Below are positions 27,597 through 36,774 of a DNA stretch of 64,000 bases, piece after piece. Origin of the DNA: Bacteroidota bacterium (lineage in GTDB: Bacteria; Bacteroidota; Bacteroidia; Chitinophagales; JADIYW01). The position numbers were made by a program, and so were the translations under genes. The notes under the pieces are model-generated. The model was not told the DNA's origin and ran no database searches. It worked only from the letters and a program-made list of their open reading frames with translations. The stretch spans positions 124,001 to 188,000 of the forward strand of contig JADIYW010000003.1 of assembly GCA_016705125.1 (NCBI GenBank). The letters run 5' to 3'. The first letter of the stretch is position 1. The number at the start of each line of letters is the position of its first letter.

Positions 27597-28670
27597 ATGT
27601 TGAAGCTAAAATACTTTACAATCATACTTTTAGGTGCTCTTTTTATCACTTTTTGTAAAAAAGACCCTGAAAATCCTATAGTCACTCCTCGCCCATCACC
27701 TGACAAGATTGATACACTTTTGCCAAAACTTTCTGATTTCAAGCTATTTTATGGTGATTTAAAAGACATGCAAGCCACGGACAATTTATTTAATTACGAT
27801 TTAATTACGCCATTATACTCTGACTATGCTGGTAAAGCAAGATTTATTTTTTTTCCAAAAGGCAGTACAGCAAATTATAATAATACTGGGGTTTTAAATT
27901 TTCCTGAAGGCACCCTAATATTAAAAACCTTTTACTTTTCAAAGGATTTAAGAAATGAGGCTTTAGGAAGAAAAATTTTAGAAACAAGAGTGCTTTTCCT
28001 TAAAAATGGAATTTGGCACAGTGGAAATTACCATTGGAATAATGAACAAACGGAGGCATTTTTGGAGGAAGAGGAGAAAGAGGTAACTGCAAATTGGATA
28101 GATGTTAATGGCATTTCTCAAACCACACAATATTTAATTCCATCAAATTTGGATTGTGAAAAGTGCCATAAGTCAAATGAAACCTTAGAACCTTTAGGGC
28201 CAAAAGCAAGGAATTTAAACAAACTTTTTAATGGGAAAAACCAATTGCAGGCTTTAAACGAATTGGGTTTTCTGAAAGGACTGCCAGCATTAGGCTCTAT
28301 TCCAAAAGTTCCGAAATGGGACGACCCAAGTTCAGGATCTTTAGATTTACGAGCACGTGCCTATTTAGACATTAATTGTGGGCATTGTCATAATGAAAAT
28401 GGTAATGCAAATTTCACTATTCTGCTAAATTGGGAAGCAGGTGCGGATAAATTGGGCAAATGTCAAACTCCATCTTACGGAAGTAGATCAGGTGGTTTTT
28501 CATTTGATATCGTTCCAGGGAAAGCCGATAGCTCGGTAATGACTTATAGAATGGGTGAGACAAATCAAAACAAAATGCCATCGATTGCAAAAACATTTGT
28601 ACATAAAGAAGGCGTAGAATTGATAAAAAATTGGATAAATGAAATGACTCCAATTGGGTGCACCGAATAG
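27597..28670 (+). CDS. Diheme c-type cytochrome, SO2930-like
   Basis: Exported 357-residue protein with an N-terminal hydrophobic segment ending ITFCKK, possibly a lipoprotein. Two heme-binding motifs are seen: C187-E-K-C190-H191 and C261-G-H-C264-H265. The region before the first motif is beta-rich, as in the SO2930 family of diheme cytochromes. It probably transfers electrons in the periplasm or outer envelope. The ccm genes at 36-39 kb would supply heme attachment. Its partner is not visible. Confidence 0.8.
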   Translation: MLKLKYFTIILLGALFITFCKKDPENPIVTPRPSPDKIDTLLPKLSDFKLFYGDLKDMQATDNLFNYDLITPLYSDYAGKARFIFFPKGSTANYNNTGVLNFPEGTLILKTFYFSKDLRNEALGRKILETRVLFLKNGIWHSGNYHWNNEQTEAFLEEEEKEVTANWIDVNGISQTTQYLIPSNLDCEKCHKSNETLEPLGPKARNLNKLFNGKNQLQALNELGFLKGLPALGSIPKVPKWDDPSSGSLDLRARAYLDINCGHCHNENGNANFTILLNWEAGADKLGKCQTPSYGSRSGGFSFDIVPGKADSSVMTYRMGETNQNKMPSIAKTFVHKEGVELIKNWINEMTPIGCTE

Positions 28671-28689
28671 ACAAATATTATAATTGAAA

Positions 28690-30228
28690 ATGGTTGCAAA
28701 TGAAATAAGGTTAAAAAACGCGTTAGCGCTTTTAATTTTTCCAATTTTTTGCTATCTCGCTTTAATAGTTAAATGGGGTTATGAATTTGGTAGAGGCGAT
28801 CAAATAGAAATTCTGCCTTACTCACTTATTTTAAATGGCAATTCCAATTTTCAGAATGATTTCTTCTACCAATCCATCCTGAAAATATTGCCGAATGAAA
28901 GGTGGTTTATTTCAAAATTAATTTCCCTTTTTGGACAGAATACTCAATTATTCGTTTTTATCATTCATTTTCTAAGTACTATTTTTTTAATAATAGGAAT
29001 GGAAAAATTAGGAAACCTACTCATCAACAATAAATTAGCTACCAGGATTTCAATATTTCTAACACTTGTCCTTTTCAATTATTACTACAATTTGGGTGGT
29101 AATGAATTGTATTACAACAATCTGCAAGGGTCGAGTATTGCCAAATCGCTTGGAATTTGGAGTATCTATTTTTTATTTGTAGAAAAATTAAATAAAACGG
29201 CCATTTGCCTTTTTATTGCCACCCTTTTCCATCCAATTGTTGGATTTCAATTAAATGTTTTACTCATGGGAATGCTTTTGTTTTTTTATTTCAAGAATAA
29301 AAACAGCTATTCTTTCAAAATTCCTTTTATAACAATAGTTTTAAGTTTCGCATTTTTAATTAGTATCCAATTAGCTTATAAAAAAGCGAATATGGGATTT
29401 CCCAATACTAATTTTTCTCAAATCATCTTTCATTTCCGGAACGGCCATCATTATATTCCAAGTCAATTTCAATTGAATGGTTGGATATTATTAAGCTTTT
29501 CATTCTTATTTAGTTTTATTTATTTTTGGCAAAAAACAGAAGTTAAACTTTGGATTTTTTTATCTATTCTTTTTATTCTTTTATATTTAGTTGGCTTGGG
29601 TTTTGAAATTTTGCCTATCATTTCCATGCAGGCATTTAAATTGACCATTTGGATAAAATATCTAGGTATTTTAAGTTTCTTCGGTTTGGCAATTAAATAT
29701 TTCCCAATTTTAAAAAAATACGCAGAGATTAAGCATCAATACTTTATTTATTTTTTTGGTTCAATTTTCGGACTATTATTTTTAATATTTGCTCCATCTA
29801 CTTTTTTTCCTGACAATGTAAAGTACGATTTTGGAAATCAGACTAATAATGATGATGCAATAAAAATTTCTTTGCATGCAAAAAAAATAACGACAAAAGA
29901 TGCCATTTTTATAGTGCCTTCTAATTTTACAGAAATAGCCTTTTACGGGCAAAGAAGTTGCTATATAAGTGATAAAGCAAACCCAAAATATCCAAAAGCT
30001 GCCAAAGAATGGGCGTCTCGCATCTTTACTATTTATGGTTTAGACTATAGGGTAAAAAATCCAAAATGGTGGCTTGCAAACACCAAATATGAACAGCAAT
30101 TACAAGATTCCTTAATTGATTATAAAAAACTAGGTATTACTCATATTATTTGCACTTCAACGTTAAAAAATAACGTGAAATTTGAAAAAAAAGCTGGAAA
30201 ATATAAATTATATAGCCTTAGAAAATAA
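28690..30228 (+). CDS. Polytopic membrane protein of unknown function
   Basis: A 512-residue protein with about ten hydrophobic segments and a soluble C-terminal region of about 130 residues (IVPSNFTEIAFYGQRSCYISD onward). The layout resembles membrane glycosyltransferases or uncharacterised surface-glycan proteins, and an HHYIPSQF motif is present near residue 255, but I do not recognise a named family. An ATG at 28690 is preferred to the TTG two codons before it. The 3' end overlaps the convergent oxidoreductase by 21 bp. Confidence 0.65.
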   Translation: MVANEIRLKNALALLIFPIFCYLALIVKWGYEFGRGDQIEILPYSLILNGNSNFQNDFFYQSILKILPNERWFISKLISLFGQNTQLFVFIIHFLSTIFLIIGMEKLGNLLINNKLATRISIFLTLVLFNYYYNLGGNELYYNNLQGSSIAKSLGIWSIYFLFVEKLNKTAICLFIATLFHPIVGFQLNVLLMGMLLFFYFKNKNSYSFKIPFITIVLSFAFLISIQLAYKKANMGFPNTNFSQIIFHFRNGHHYIPSQFQLNGWILLSFSFLFSFIYFWQKTEVKLWIFLSILFILLYLVGLGFEILPIISMQAFKLTIWIKYLGILSFFGLAIKYFPILKKYAEIKHQYFIYFFGSIFGLLFLIFAPSTFFPDNVKYDFGNQTNNDDAIKISLHAKKITTKDAIFIVPSNFTEIAFYGQRSCYISDKANPKYPKAAKEWASRIFTIYGLDYRVKNPKWWLANTKYEQQLQDSLIDYKKLGITHIICTSTLKNNVKFEKKAGKYKLYSLRK

Positions 30229-31491
30229 GTTTTCTTGTTTATTGATTTCATTCCAATTTGACATTACGCTTTTACTTACCTCTTTTCCGCTTTTTATAGC
30301 TGCATTTAAGGAACCATAAGATAAATAATCACCACAAAGGAAAATGCTTGGTTCGATTTGTTGACTATAAACTTTAAAATCAACATTGCATTTACGAGGT
30401 ATAGCGTATTTGATGTGGTAGGTTTTCAAATGTCGCCAGTCATTCACTTTTACTCCAAACCAATCAGACAATTCTGAAAGTACTTGATCAACCAATTCAT
30501 AGTCATCAAAATCATTTGGTTTTGTTATGTTTACAGACACTAAATGCATTCCTTTTGGTGCATAGTTAGGCTGTACCAAGCTTGGAACAAAAACATTGTT
30601 TACAATGCCTTTACCTTCTCCATTCAACATAACAATTGGTTTGTTTACTGGAGGATTTTCGGCAGAAAAATAAATATTACTTACACTTAAACAATTTGTA
30701 GTATTTTTAAAACTAGGATAAATTTTTTCCAAATCAATTGGCGTACATGACATAATTACACTTTTGCAGTAAAGCATTTCTCCGCTGCTAAGTTCCACTT
30801 TGTGTGCTTCTACATGTTTCACTTTTGCTCCATATCTAATGGTATTTGACAGCAATTTATCGGCTAATTGTTTTGGTATCGCTCCTATTCCATTTTCTGG
30901 TAAACTTACATCCTCTGTAAACAACATTTTTAGATTAAAATGTAATAAACGACAAGAAGTCTTCATTTCATTTTCTAAAAAGGCAGTAGAAATTAATGGT
31001 TTAAAAAAACTTTGAATTAACTTGTTTGAAAAGCCATAATCGGTTAAAAATTCTAAAGAAGATCGTTCGGGCATTTCAAATATTTCTTCAAAACTCAAAT
31101 TTTGAATATGATTAAATAATTTACCCATTTTAAATTTATCCCAAAAGGTAGAATTTTCTCCTATAGACATACTTATTAGGTCAAAAGTCTTTTTTAAGGG
31201 ATTAGACACTATATTGAATCCTGAACCATATTTAATGAGTAAACCTGGATAGATTGTTTTTAATTTCAAACTATCAATATCCAATACTTTTTTTGGCTCT
31301 GGAAGCCCATTTAAAAATAGATGAAAACCTTTATCGAGGATAAAACCACTGTAAAAATCAGAGCGCATCCTTCCTCCAGGTTCATTTGCAACTTCTAAAA
31401 TTTTTACATTTAGACCTTTTTTTTGCAACTCATAGGCAGCAACTAGTCCTGAGACTCCTGCACCCACAATAATCACATCAAAAACATCCAT
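30208..31491 (-). CDS. FAD-dependent amine-oxidase/phytoene-desaturase-like protein
   Basis: Flavoprotein of 427 residues. The N-terminal dinucleotide fold VIIVGAGVSGLVAAYELQKKG is followed by EPGGRMRSD, and the C-terminal FAD segment CGDYLSYGSLNAAIKSGKEVS completes the family pattern. It belongs with amine oxidases and carotenoid desaturase-like enzymes but is shorter than CrtI. Its substrate is unknown. It is the only gene in the window that might relate to carotenoids and the CarH regulator, and it lies 24 kb from it. Confidence 0.8.
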   Translation of the reverse strand: MDVFDVIIVGAGVSGLVAAYELQKKGLNVKILEVANEPGGRMRSDFYSGFILDKGFHLFLNGLPEPKKVLDIDSLKLKTIYPGLLIKYGSGFNIVSNPLKKTFDLISMSIGENSTFWDKFKMGKLFNHIQNLSFEEIFEMPERSSLEFLTDYGFSNKLIQSFFKPLISTAFLENEMKTSCRLLHFNLKMLFTEDVSLPENGIGAIPKQLADKLLSNTIRYGAKVKHVEAHKVELSSGEMLYCKSVIMSCTPIDLEKIYPSFKNTTNCLSVSNIYFSAENPPVNKPIVMLNGEGKGIVNNVFVPSLVQPNYAPKGMHLVSVNITKPNDFDDYELVDQVLSELSDWFGVKVNDWRHLKTYHIKYAIPRKCNVDFKVYSQQIEPSIFLCGDYLSYGSLNAAIKSGKEVSKSVMSNWNEINKQENLFSKAI

Positions 31492-31513
31492 TCTAAGTCA
31501 TTTATTTTACATA

Positions 31514-31521
31514 CAAAGTTA
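31514..31521 (-). promoter_or_regulatory. TAnnTTTG promoter box for the FAD oxidoreductase
   Basis: TAACTTTG on the minus strand, 22 bp before the ATG, lying within a small palindrome (CATACAAAGTTATGTATG). Confidence 0.45.
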
Positions 31522-31574
31522 TGTATGGAAATAAAAAATGGTGCTAATTAACTATTATTGTTCTGTTAAAAATT

Positions 31575-32054
31575 CTACTTACATTCAAATTGAATTTCGG
31601 AAGTTATAATGGTATTGCTTTTATTACCAGCCCTATCCATTATATATACTTCATATTTGGTTGTATCAATCGGTTTTGAAATATTTGGCAATAGGCATCT
31701 ACCCAATAAATTGGGTCCTAATTTCACTTCAATAGTACCTGAAATATCATTTACACTTCCGTTTTGAGGCACAGGATCCATAGAATATTTATCAATTAAA
31801 TTGGTTTTCAAATCCTTTATAAATATATTCGTTACTCCAGTAGTAGTATCGCCCAAATCACCTTCTCCATCAGTAAAATCAAAATATAGAGAAAGTGAAT
31901 CCGACGAATTATCAGTCATTTGAACAGGAAATGACTTGGCCTGCCATCTATTAAATTTTATCTCGGGTACGCTATTATAAGTAGGTGCATTAAAACAAGC
32001 ATTTAGACCAATAAGCGTAAAAACAATAATAAATAATTTAATTGCATTTTTCAT
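31575..32054 (-). CDS. Putative lipoprotein of unknown function
   Basis: A 159-residue exported protein with a signal peptide ending in the lipobox IGLNAC (Cys at 20). The mature part contains SLYFDFTDGEGDLGDTT, an acidic stretch seen in several Bacteroidota surface lipoproteins, and ends with a beta strand. No function is recognised. It is divergent from the LuxE-like gene. Confidence 0.7.
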   Translation of the reverse strand: MKNAIKLFIIVFTLIGLNACFNAPTYNSVPEIKFNRWQAKSFPVQMTDNSSDSLSLYFDFTDGEGDLGDTTTGVTNIFIKDLKTNLIDKYSMDPVPQNGSVNDISGTIEVKLGPNLLGRCLLPNISKPIDTTKYEVYIMDRAGNKSNTIITSEIQFECK

Positions 32055-32078
32055 GATGCCAAATTAATAAATTCCGTT

Positions 32079-32086
32079 TAATTTTG
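32079..32086 (+). promoter_or_regulatory. TAnnTTTG promoter box for the LuxE-like gene
   Basis: TAATTTTG lies only 7 bp before the TTG start at 32094, so the mRNA would have almost no leader. Confidence 0.45.
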
Positions 32087-32093
32087 TGATACT

Positions 32094-33080
32094 TTGATTA
32101 ATAATATAAACATACAAGAAAAAATATTCTCTGTCGATATTCGAAATTTTGAGGCCCTCGTTTTTGAGATATTTAACATTCAATATGCACAAAATCCGGT
32201 TTATAAAGAATATGTAGATTACTTAAAAATAATTCCAAGCAAAATCCAAAACATTCAATCCATCCCTTTTTTACCAATAGAGTTTTTCAAAACGCATGAA
32301 GTAAAAACTGGCAATTGGAAAGAGGAGCATGTTTTCCGAAGTTCGGGCACAACAGGACAAACCAATAGCCAACACTTTATCAAAGATTTACAATTGTATG
32401 AAGATAGTTTTGTCAATGGTTTTGAGCATTTTTTTGGAAAAACGAGCCATTACCAGTTTGTAGGTTTATTGCCCTCTTATTTGGAAAGAAATGATGCTTC
32501 ATTGGTATATATGATTGATGGTTTGATGGAAAAATCGGGTCAAAAAGCAAAATATTTTTATTTATACGACTTTGAGAATTGTGCTTCTACCTTAGAGATT
32601 TTAAAAGAAAATGGGAAAACTATTTTTTTAACTGGTGTTACTTTTGCACTTTTGGATTTTATTGAAAAACACAAAATTGATTTAAATAATCATATTGTGC
32701 TTGAAACTGGAGGCATGAAAGGTAGAAGAAAAGAAATAATAAGGTCGGATTTGCACCAACAATTAAAAGCGGCTTTCAACTTAAAAACAATACATGGAGA
32801 ATATGGCATGACAGAATTGCTCTCACAGGCGTATAGCAAAGCTGATGGGATTTTTGAATGCCCACCTTGGATGAAAATTTTAATTAGAGATCCTTTAGAC
32901 CCATTTGATGTATCTTTTGATTCAAAAAAAGGAGCAATTAATGTTATTGATTTATGTAACCTTCACTCCTGCTCATTTATTGCAACACAAGATCTAGGTC
33001 AATTGTACAATAATGGAACTTTCGAAGTAAGTGGCAGAATGGACAATTCCGCTTTAAGGGGTTGTAATTTGATGTACTAA
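32094..33080 (+). CDS. LuxE-like acyl-protein synthetase/acyltransferase
   Basis: A 328-residue protein of the LuxE (acyl-protein synthetase) family, related to adenylate-forming enzymes. The ATP-binding signature is FRSSGTTGQT near residue 85, and GEYGMTELLSQAY and the closing DLGQLYNNGTFEVSGRMDNS are also typical. It would activate an acyl group for transfer. No lux genes are present, so bioluminescence is not implied. A TTG start is used; no ATG lies near the conserved N-terminus. Confidence 0.8.
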   Translation: MINNINIQEKIFSVDIRNFEALVFEIFNIQYAQNPVYKEYVDYLKIIPSKIQNIQSIPFLPIEFFKTHEVKTGNWKEEHVFRSSGTTGQTNSQHFIKDLQLYEDSFVNGFEHFFGKTSHYQFVGLLPSYLERNDASLVYMIDGLMEKSGQKAKYFYLYDFENCASTLEILKENGKTIFLTGVTFALLDFIEKHKIDLNNHIVLETGGMKGRRKEIIRSDLHQQLKAAFNLKTIHGEYGMTELLSQAYSKADGIFECPPWMKILIRDPLDPFDVSFDSKKGAINVIDLCNLHSCSFIATQDLGQLYNNGTFEVSGRMDNSALRGCNLMY

Positions 33081-33086
33081 TTATAG

Positions 33087-33262
33087 AGTCAAGAACATAG
33101 AATCAAGAGACAATGTTGAATGATGAATGTTTAATGTTGAATGGAATCAGGAGTCAATAGACAAGATTTACAATATGTTGAATGCTTAATTTTTAATGTT
33201 AAATGAATACAAATAACATAATAACCAATAACTCATTAACTTAATATCCAATAACTTAATAA
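33087..33262. repeat. Tandem, diverged copies of a ~60-bp AT-rich unit
   Basis: Two imperfect copies, 33087-33143 and 33144-33204, each reading GAGTCAA... and then TGTTGAATG and TTTAATGTTRAATG. A third stretch (33217-33262) is built from AACTTAATA-like words. This fills the 182-bp gap between the LuxE-like gene and maf; no gene is seen in it. Confidence 0.6.
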
Positions 33263-33832
33263 TTAAACTTCGCTCCATTCTTTCAGTTTTTTGTACACCA
33301 ATGGAATTGGCAAACCCATTACATTAAAAAAGCAACCTTCAATCCGACGAACACCAATATAACCAATCCATTCTTGTATGGCATAGGCGCCCGCTTTATC
33401 TAAGGGCTTGTAATTATCGACAAAATAATCAATTTCTTTTTGGCTCAAGGCTTCAAAATACACTTTTGTGGTATCTGAAAATACCATTTTCTTTCCATTA
33501 AATTGCATACAAACTCCAGTTACTACTTCATGCATTTTGCCACTTAATTTCTGTAATATCTGTTTTGCATCCTTAAAATCGGTAGGTTTCCCAATTATTT
33601 CATTTTCCAAAATCACTACTGTATCTGCGGTAATGATAATTTTATCAGACCCAAATTTTTCATAAACCAAATCTCCCTTTTTCTCGGCCAAATAAGCGGG
33701 CACCTTATAAACATCCATATCGTCATCAAAGGATTCGTCCATTTCTGGAGAAAATATTTCAAAATCAAAACCTGCGCCTTTCAACAATTCCTTTCTTCTT
33801 GGCGATTGAGAGCCTAATATTATTTGTGTCAT
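33263..33832 (-). CDS. maf: Maf-family nucleotide pyrophosphatase
   Basis: Nucleoside triphosphate pyrophosphatase of 189 residues, probably acting on dTTP, UTP or modified nucleotides. SQSPRRKELLKGAGFDFEIFSPEMDE is the family start, ITADTVVILENEIIGKP holds the catalytic Asp, and YAIQEWIGYIGVRRIEGCFFNVMGLP is the C-terminal signature. Its start codon overlaps the UbiA stop, so the genes are probably coupled. Confidence 0.93.
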   Translation of the reverse strand: MTQIILGSQSPRRKELLKGAGFDFEIFSPEMDESFDDDMDVYKVPAYLAEKKGDLVYEKFGSDKIIITADTVVILENEIIGKPTDFKDAKQILQKLSGKMHEVVTGVCMQFNGKKMVFSDTTKVYFEALSQKEIDYFVDNYKPLDKAGAYAIQEWIGYIGVRRIEGCFFNVMGLPIPLVYKKLKEWSEV

Positions 33833-34815
33833 TATTGAATACCGATTAAGTCGAAAAATGAGGAAAAAATCATAGCTGCATCACCATTATACAACGGAAT
33901 AAGTGTAGAAACACCCAAAATCATTATTACCTTCAGCACAATACTTAAAAAACTATAATCCGATTTTTCTTTTGCAACAACTAATTTATATTGAAAAAAT
34001 AAGGAAGGAATTAATAAAATTACTGCAACTACTAAACCTTTCATATACTGATTTTGAACAAAAAGCAAAATAAACAAACTGAATACCAATAATAGAATCA
34101 AATTTAATCCTGTTACAATTCCCTTTGCAATTCCATCGCCCCAAACGATAGGCACAGTTTTACAATCAAAATCGCTATCTCCTTTTTTGTCTTCCAAGTC
34201 TTTTATGATTTCTCGCATTAAAGTAGTAATAAATGCAAAAAAACTGTAACAAAAAAGTGCAGCATACGAACCAAGATAAACCAAACCTTGACTTTCATTC
34301 ATATCATGTACATGATCTAAATCAAAAAATACAATAATTAGTATTGAAAACGAAGCACAAAAAGCCACTACTATATTTCCAATCAGCAGTTTACTTTTTA
34401 GATAATTGGCATAGAAAAATAAAAAAGCGACCATCATTACATGCAACATTACCAATTGTTTCATCTCCACATGCCAAGCTAAAATACCACCCAAAAGCAA
34501 GCCTAGAAAAGAAAAGGCCATATACATTTTCATAGCCATTGCCTCTGAAATGTATTTATTTACAATCACTTTTTCAGGTTTGTTTACAGTATCAATATCT
34601 ATGTCAGCAATATCATTTATAATGTAACCACCCGCCGCTATAAGCAACGTTGACAATACCAATAAAGCAAAATACGAATTGCTCAGCATGGGATGAATCC
34701 CTAAGTTTTCCAGAAAAGGAACATTTGTAATCGAAAAACGACATAATATTTGCGTAAACGCCAAAATCAATAAATTGATTGGTCTAACAATATTTAATGC
34801 TTCAAGAAACTTCAT
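33832..34815 (-). CDS. UbiA-family prenyltransferase (geranylgeranylglycerol-phosphate type)
   Basis: Membrane prenyltransferase of 327 residues with about eight or nine hydrophobic segments. The first Asp-rich motif is NDIADIDID and the second is KDLEDKKGDSDFD. It resembles the UbiA members annotated as geranylgeranylglycerol-phosphate geranylgeranyltransferase in Bacteroidota. It belongs to a conserved maf-ubiA-KdsC-DUF2520 neighbourhood. The acceptor could instead be a quinone or another aromatic ring. Confidence 0.82.
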   Translation of the reverse strand: MKFLEALNIVRPINLLILAFTQILCRFSITNVPFLENLGIHPMLSNSYFALLVLSTLLIAAGGYIINDIADIDIDTVNKPEKVIVNKYISEAMAMKMYMAFSFLGLLLGGILAWHVEMKQLVMLHVMMVAFLFFYANYLKSKLLIGNIVVAFCASFSILIIVFFDLDHVHDMNESQGLVYLGSYAALFCYSFFAFITTLMREIIKDLEDKKGDSDFDCKTVPIVWGDGIAKGIVTGLNLILLLVFSLFILLFVQNQYMKGLVVAVILLIPSLFFQYKLVVAKEKSDYSFLSIVLKVIMILGVSTLIPLYNGDAAMIFSSFFDLIGIQ

Positions 34816-34897
34816 TTTTATATTTTAGATTTATGATTCAATGATAATTTAATATCGCAATTTTGCTATATTTATTTTGTATGCGAATTAATAAAAA

Positions 34898-35437
34898 TCA
34901 CAGGTCTAGTTTTTTCTTCATTTCATTTAATAATGTCAATTGCTTAGTTTGAATTTCAAAAAGGGTTTTTATTTGCTCTTCAATTAGAATGTCAATTTTT
35001 TGATTCATCGACCTCACTTCTAATTCCGCTTTTAAATTAATTAGATAATCATTTTCCGCCCTTTTCCGATCTTTTTCTTCCTGTCGATTTTGACTCATCA
35101 TAATAATAGGTGCTTGCAAAGCTGCTATGGAAGATAAAATCAAATTCATTAATATAAATGGATAAGGGTCGAAAACCATAGATTTGGGCAGTAATACATT
35201 AAACAGAATCCAAAACAATAAAATAAAAGCGAATAAAATAATAAATTTCCAACTACCTCCAAACTTGGCCACTTTATCTGAAATAGATTGCCCTTTGTTT
35301 AGTTTCTCTTTGGTTGGATGTGCCAATCTATCCATTATCAATACCTCTTCCTTTAAGGTTTGGGCAACTATCTCCTTTAATTTTTCAATTTGACCTGCCT
35401 CCATCATTGAAAAATCATCTTCTATATTTTTTTTCAT
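34898..35437 (-). CDS. DUF1003 membrane protein
   Basis: A 179-residue protein with two membrane helices (about 67-85 and 93-113). The centre FGGSWKFIILFAFILLFWILFN followed by DPYPFILMNLILSSIAALQAPIIMMSQNRQ is the DUF1003 signature, and the charged C-terminal coil (RAENDYLINLKAELEVR) is also family-like. Function is unknown. It interrupts the otherwise common UbiA-KdsC gene order. Confidence 0.85.
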   Translation of the reverse strand: MKKNIEDDFSMMEAGQIEKLKEIVAQTLKEEVLIMDRLAHPTKEKLNKGQSISDKVAKFGGSWKFIILFAFILLFWILFNVLLPKSMVFDPYPFILMNLILSSIAALQAPIIMMSQNRQEEKDRKRAENDYLINLKAELEVRSMNQKIDILIEEQIKTLFEIQTKQLTLLNEMKKKLDL

Positions 35438-35479
35438 ATTCGTTAATTTATTATTTTGTAATTAAAATTCAAACAAATA

Positions 35480-35977
35480 TTAGTCCCAAGTACCCTGAAT
35501 TTTCATTACTTTTTCGATCATTTCTCTTACAATACCCTCTCCGCCATTTTTAGGAGATATATAATCTGCTATTTTTTTTACTTGAGTTACTGCATTTTTG
35601 GGGCAGCACTTCAAACCACAAATTTCCATGGCCTTTAAATCAGGCAAATCATCTCCGATATAAAGCACATTTGATAAGTCAATTTTATTTTCTTTTGAAA
35701 ATTTAAGCAAGCAATCTGCCTTTTCAAATGTTTTATCAAATATATGTTGTACCCCCAAATATTGCAATCTTTTTTTTACACCTAAATCGCCGCCACCTGT
35801 TATAATGACGATGGTATATTTCTTTTCCAAGGCTTTTTTAATTGCTAAGCCATCAATAACATTCATACTTCGCAACATTTCACCACCCTCACCACACAAA
35901 ATAGTGTTGTTGGTAAAAACACCATCTACATCAAATACAAACGTATTTATTTCTTTTAACTTAAATAGATAACTCAT
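35480..35977 (-). CDS. KdsC-like HAD phosphatase
   Basis: A 165-residue HAD hydrolase, subfamily of 3-deoxy-D-manno-octulosonate-8-phosphate phosphatase. The catalytic FDVDGVFTNN is near residue 14 and GDDLPDLKAMEICGL gives the C-terminal acidic motif. Lacking a cap domain, such enzymes are tetramers. Lipid A core synthesis is the likely role. Its start overlaps the DUF2520 gene end by 4 bp. Confidence 0.87.
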   Translation of the reverse strand: MSYLFKLKEINTFVFDVDGVFTNNTILCGEGGEMLRSMNVIDGLAIKKALEKKYTIVIITGGGDLGVKKRLQYLGVQHIFDKTFEKADCLLKFSKENKIDLSNVLYIGDDLPDLKAMEICGLKCCPKNAVTQVKKIADYISPKNGGEGIVREMIEKVMKIQGTWD

Positions 35978-36774
35978 CCTTTGGGTTGGGTATGCAAATT
36001 TAAAATACTTGCCGATAATAGCGTGTAAATGGATTCAAAATGTTTTATCTTGGAATCTTTTAAGGTATTTAAATGATTCATTATTGTATTCATATCTCCC
36101 CTACTTGCTGGGCCAGTTTGTGCATTAAAAGGAGAGATATTATTGTTTATTTTCTTAAAAGTGGCAGCAATAAGTGGTTTTAATTGTTCAAAATCCAAAT
36201 CATTTTCTTTGCAATATTGCTCACTAAGTGCAAAAAGGTGATTACTAAAATTATTGGCTAATATGGCTGCAATGTGCAATTTCTGCCGTTTCAAATCATC
36301 CATAATTTCAACCTTTTCCGATAATACGTTGGATAATTCAATTAATTTTTTCTCTACCAATTTATTTGAACCAAAAACAAAGAAAGGTATTTGTTTAAAA
36401 TCTAAAACGGCATTTTTGGTAAACGTTTGAAGCGGATACAAGACACCATAATTATTAAATTTATTTGAAAAAACAGTAGATGAAACACTGCCTGAAGTAT
36501 GTGCAATAATAATTTCTGTTTTATCTATTTTACTCAAAAGCGCCTCTATGCTATCATCAGAAATGGCAATAAGCAATAAGTGACTTGATTTTTCACAATT
36601 AATTTCACCAATCGAAAGATATTGAGCATTTAGTTTTTTAGCGAGTTTTTTGCCTTCAATCCCATTTCTTGAAAATACAAACTCAATATTGAAACCCAAT
36701 TTATAAAATTCAACACCCAAATGGTTGGCAATATTCCCACTTCCTATAATGGAAATGGATTTAATCGATTGCAT
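35974..36774 (-). CDS. DUF2520 Rossmann-fold protein
   Basis: A predicted NAD(P)-binding protein of about 266 residues related to F420-dependent oxidoreductases and pyrroline-5-carboxylate reductase. ISIIGSGNIANHLG at the N-terminus is the dinucleotide fold, and the C-terminal helical half is DUF2520. The substrate is not known. The ATG at 36774 overlaps the end of ccmF by 14 bp and fits the family start MQSIKSI; upstream in-frame starts would overlap more. Confidence 0.85.
   Translation of the reverse strand: MQSIKSISIIGSGNIANHLGVEFYKLGFNIEFVFSRNGIEGKKLAKKLNAQYLSIGEINCEKSSHLLLIAISDDSIEALLSKIDKTEIIIAHTSGSVSSTVFSNKFNNYGVLYPLQTFTKNAVLDFKQIPFFVFGSNKLVEKKLIELSNVLSEKVEIMDDLKRQKLHIAAILANNFSNHLFALSEQYCKENDLDFEQLKPLIAATFKKINNNISPFNAQTGPASRGDMNTIMNHLNTLKDSKIKHFESIYTLLSASILNLHTQPKG

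Noticed and set aside
32094..33080. Bioluminescence (lux) locus
   Set aside because: Only a LuxE-family protein is present; luxA, B, C and D are absent.
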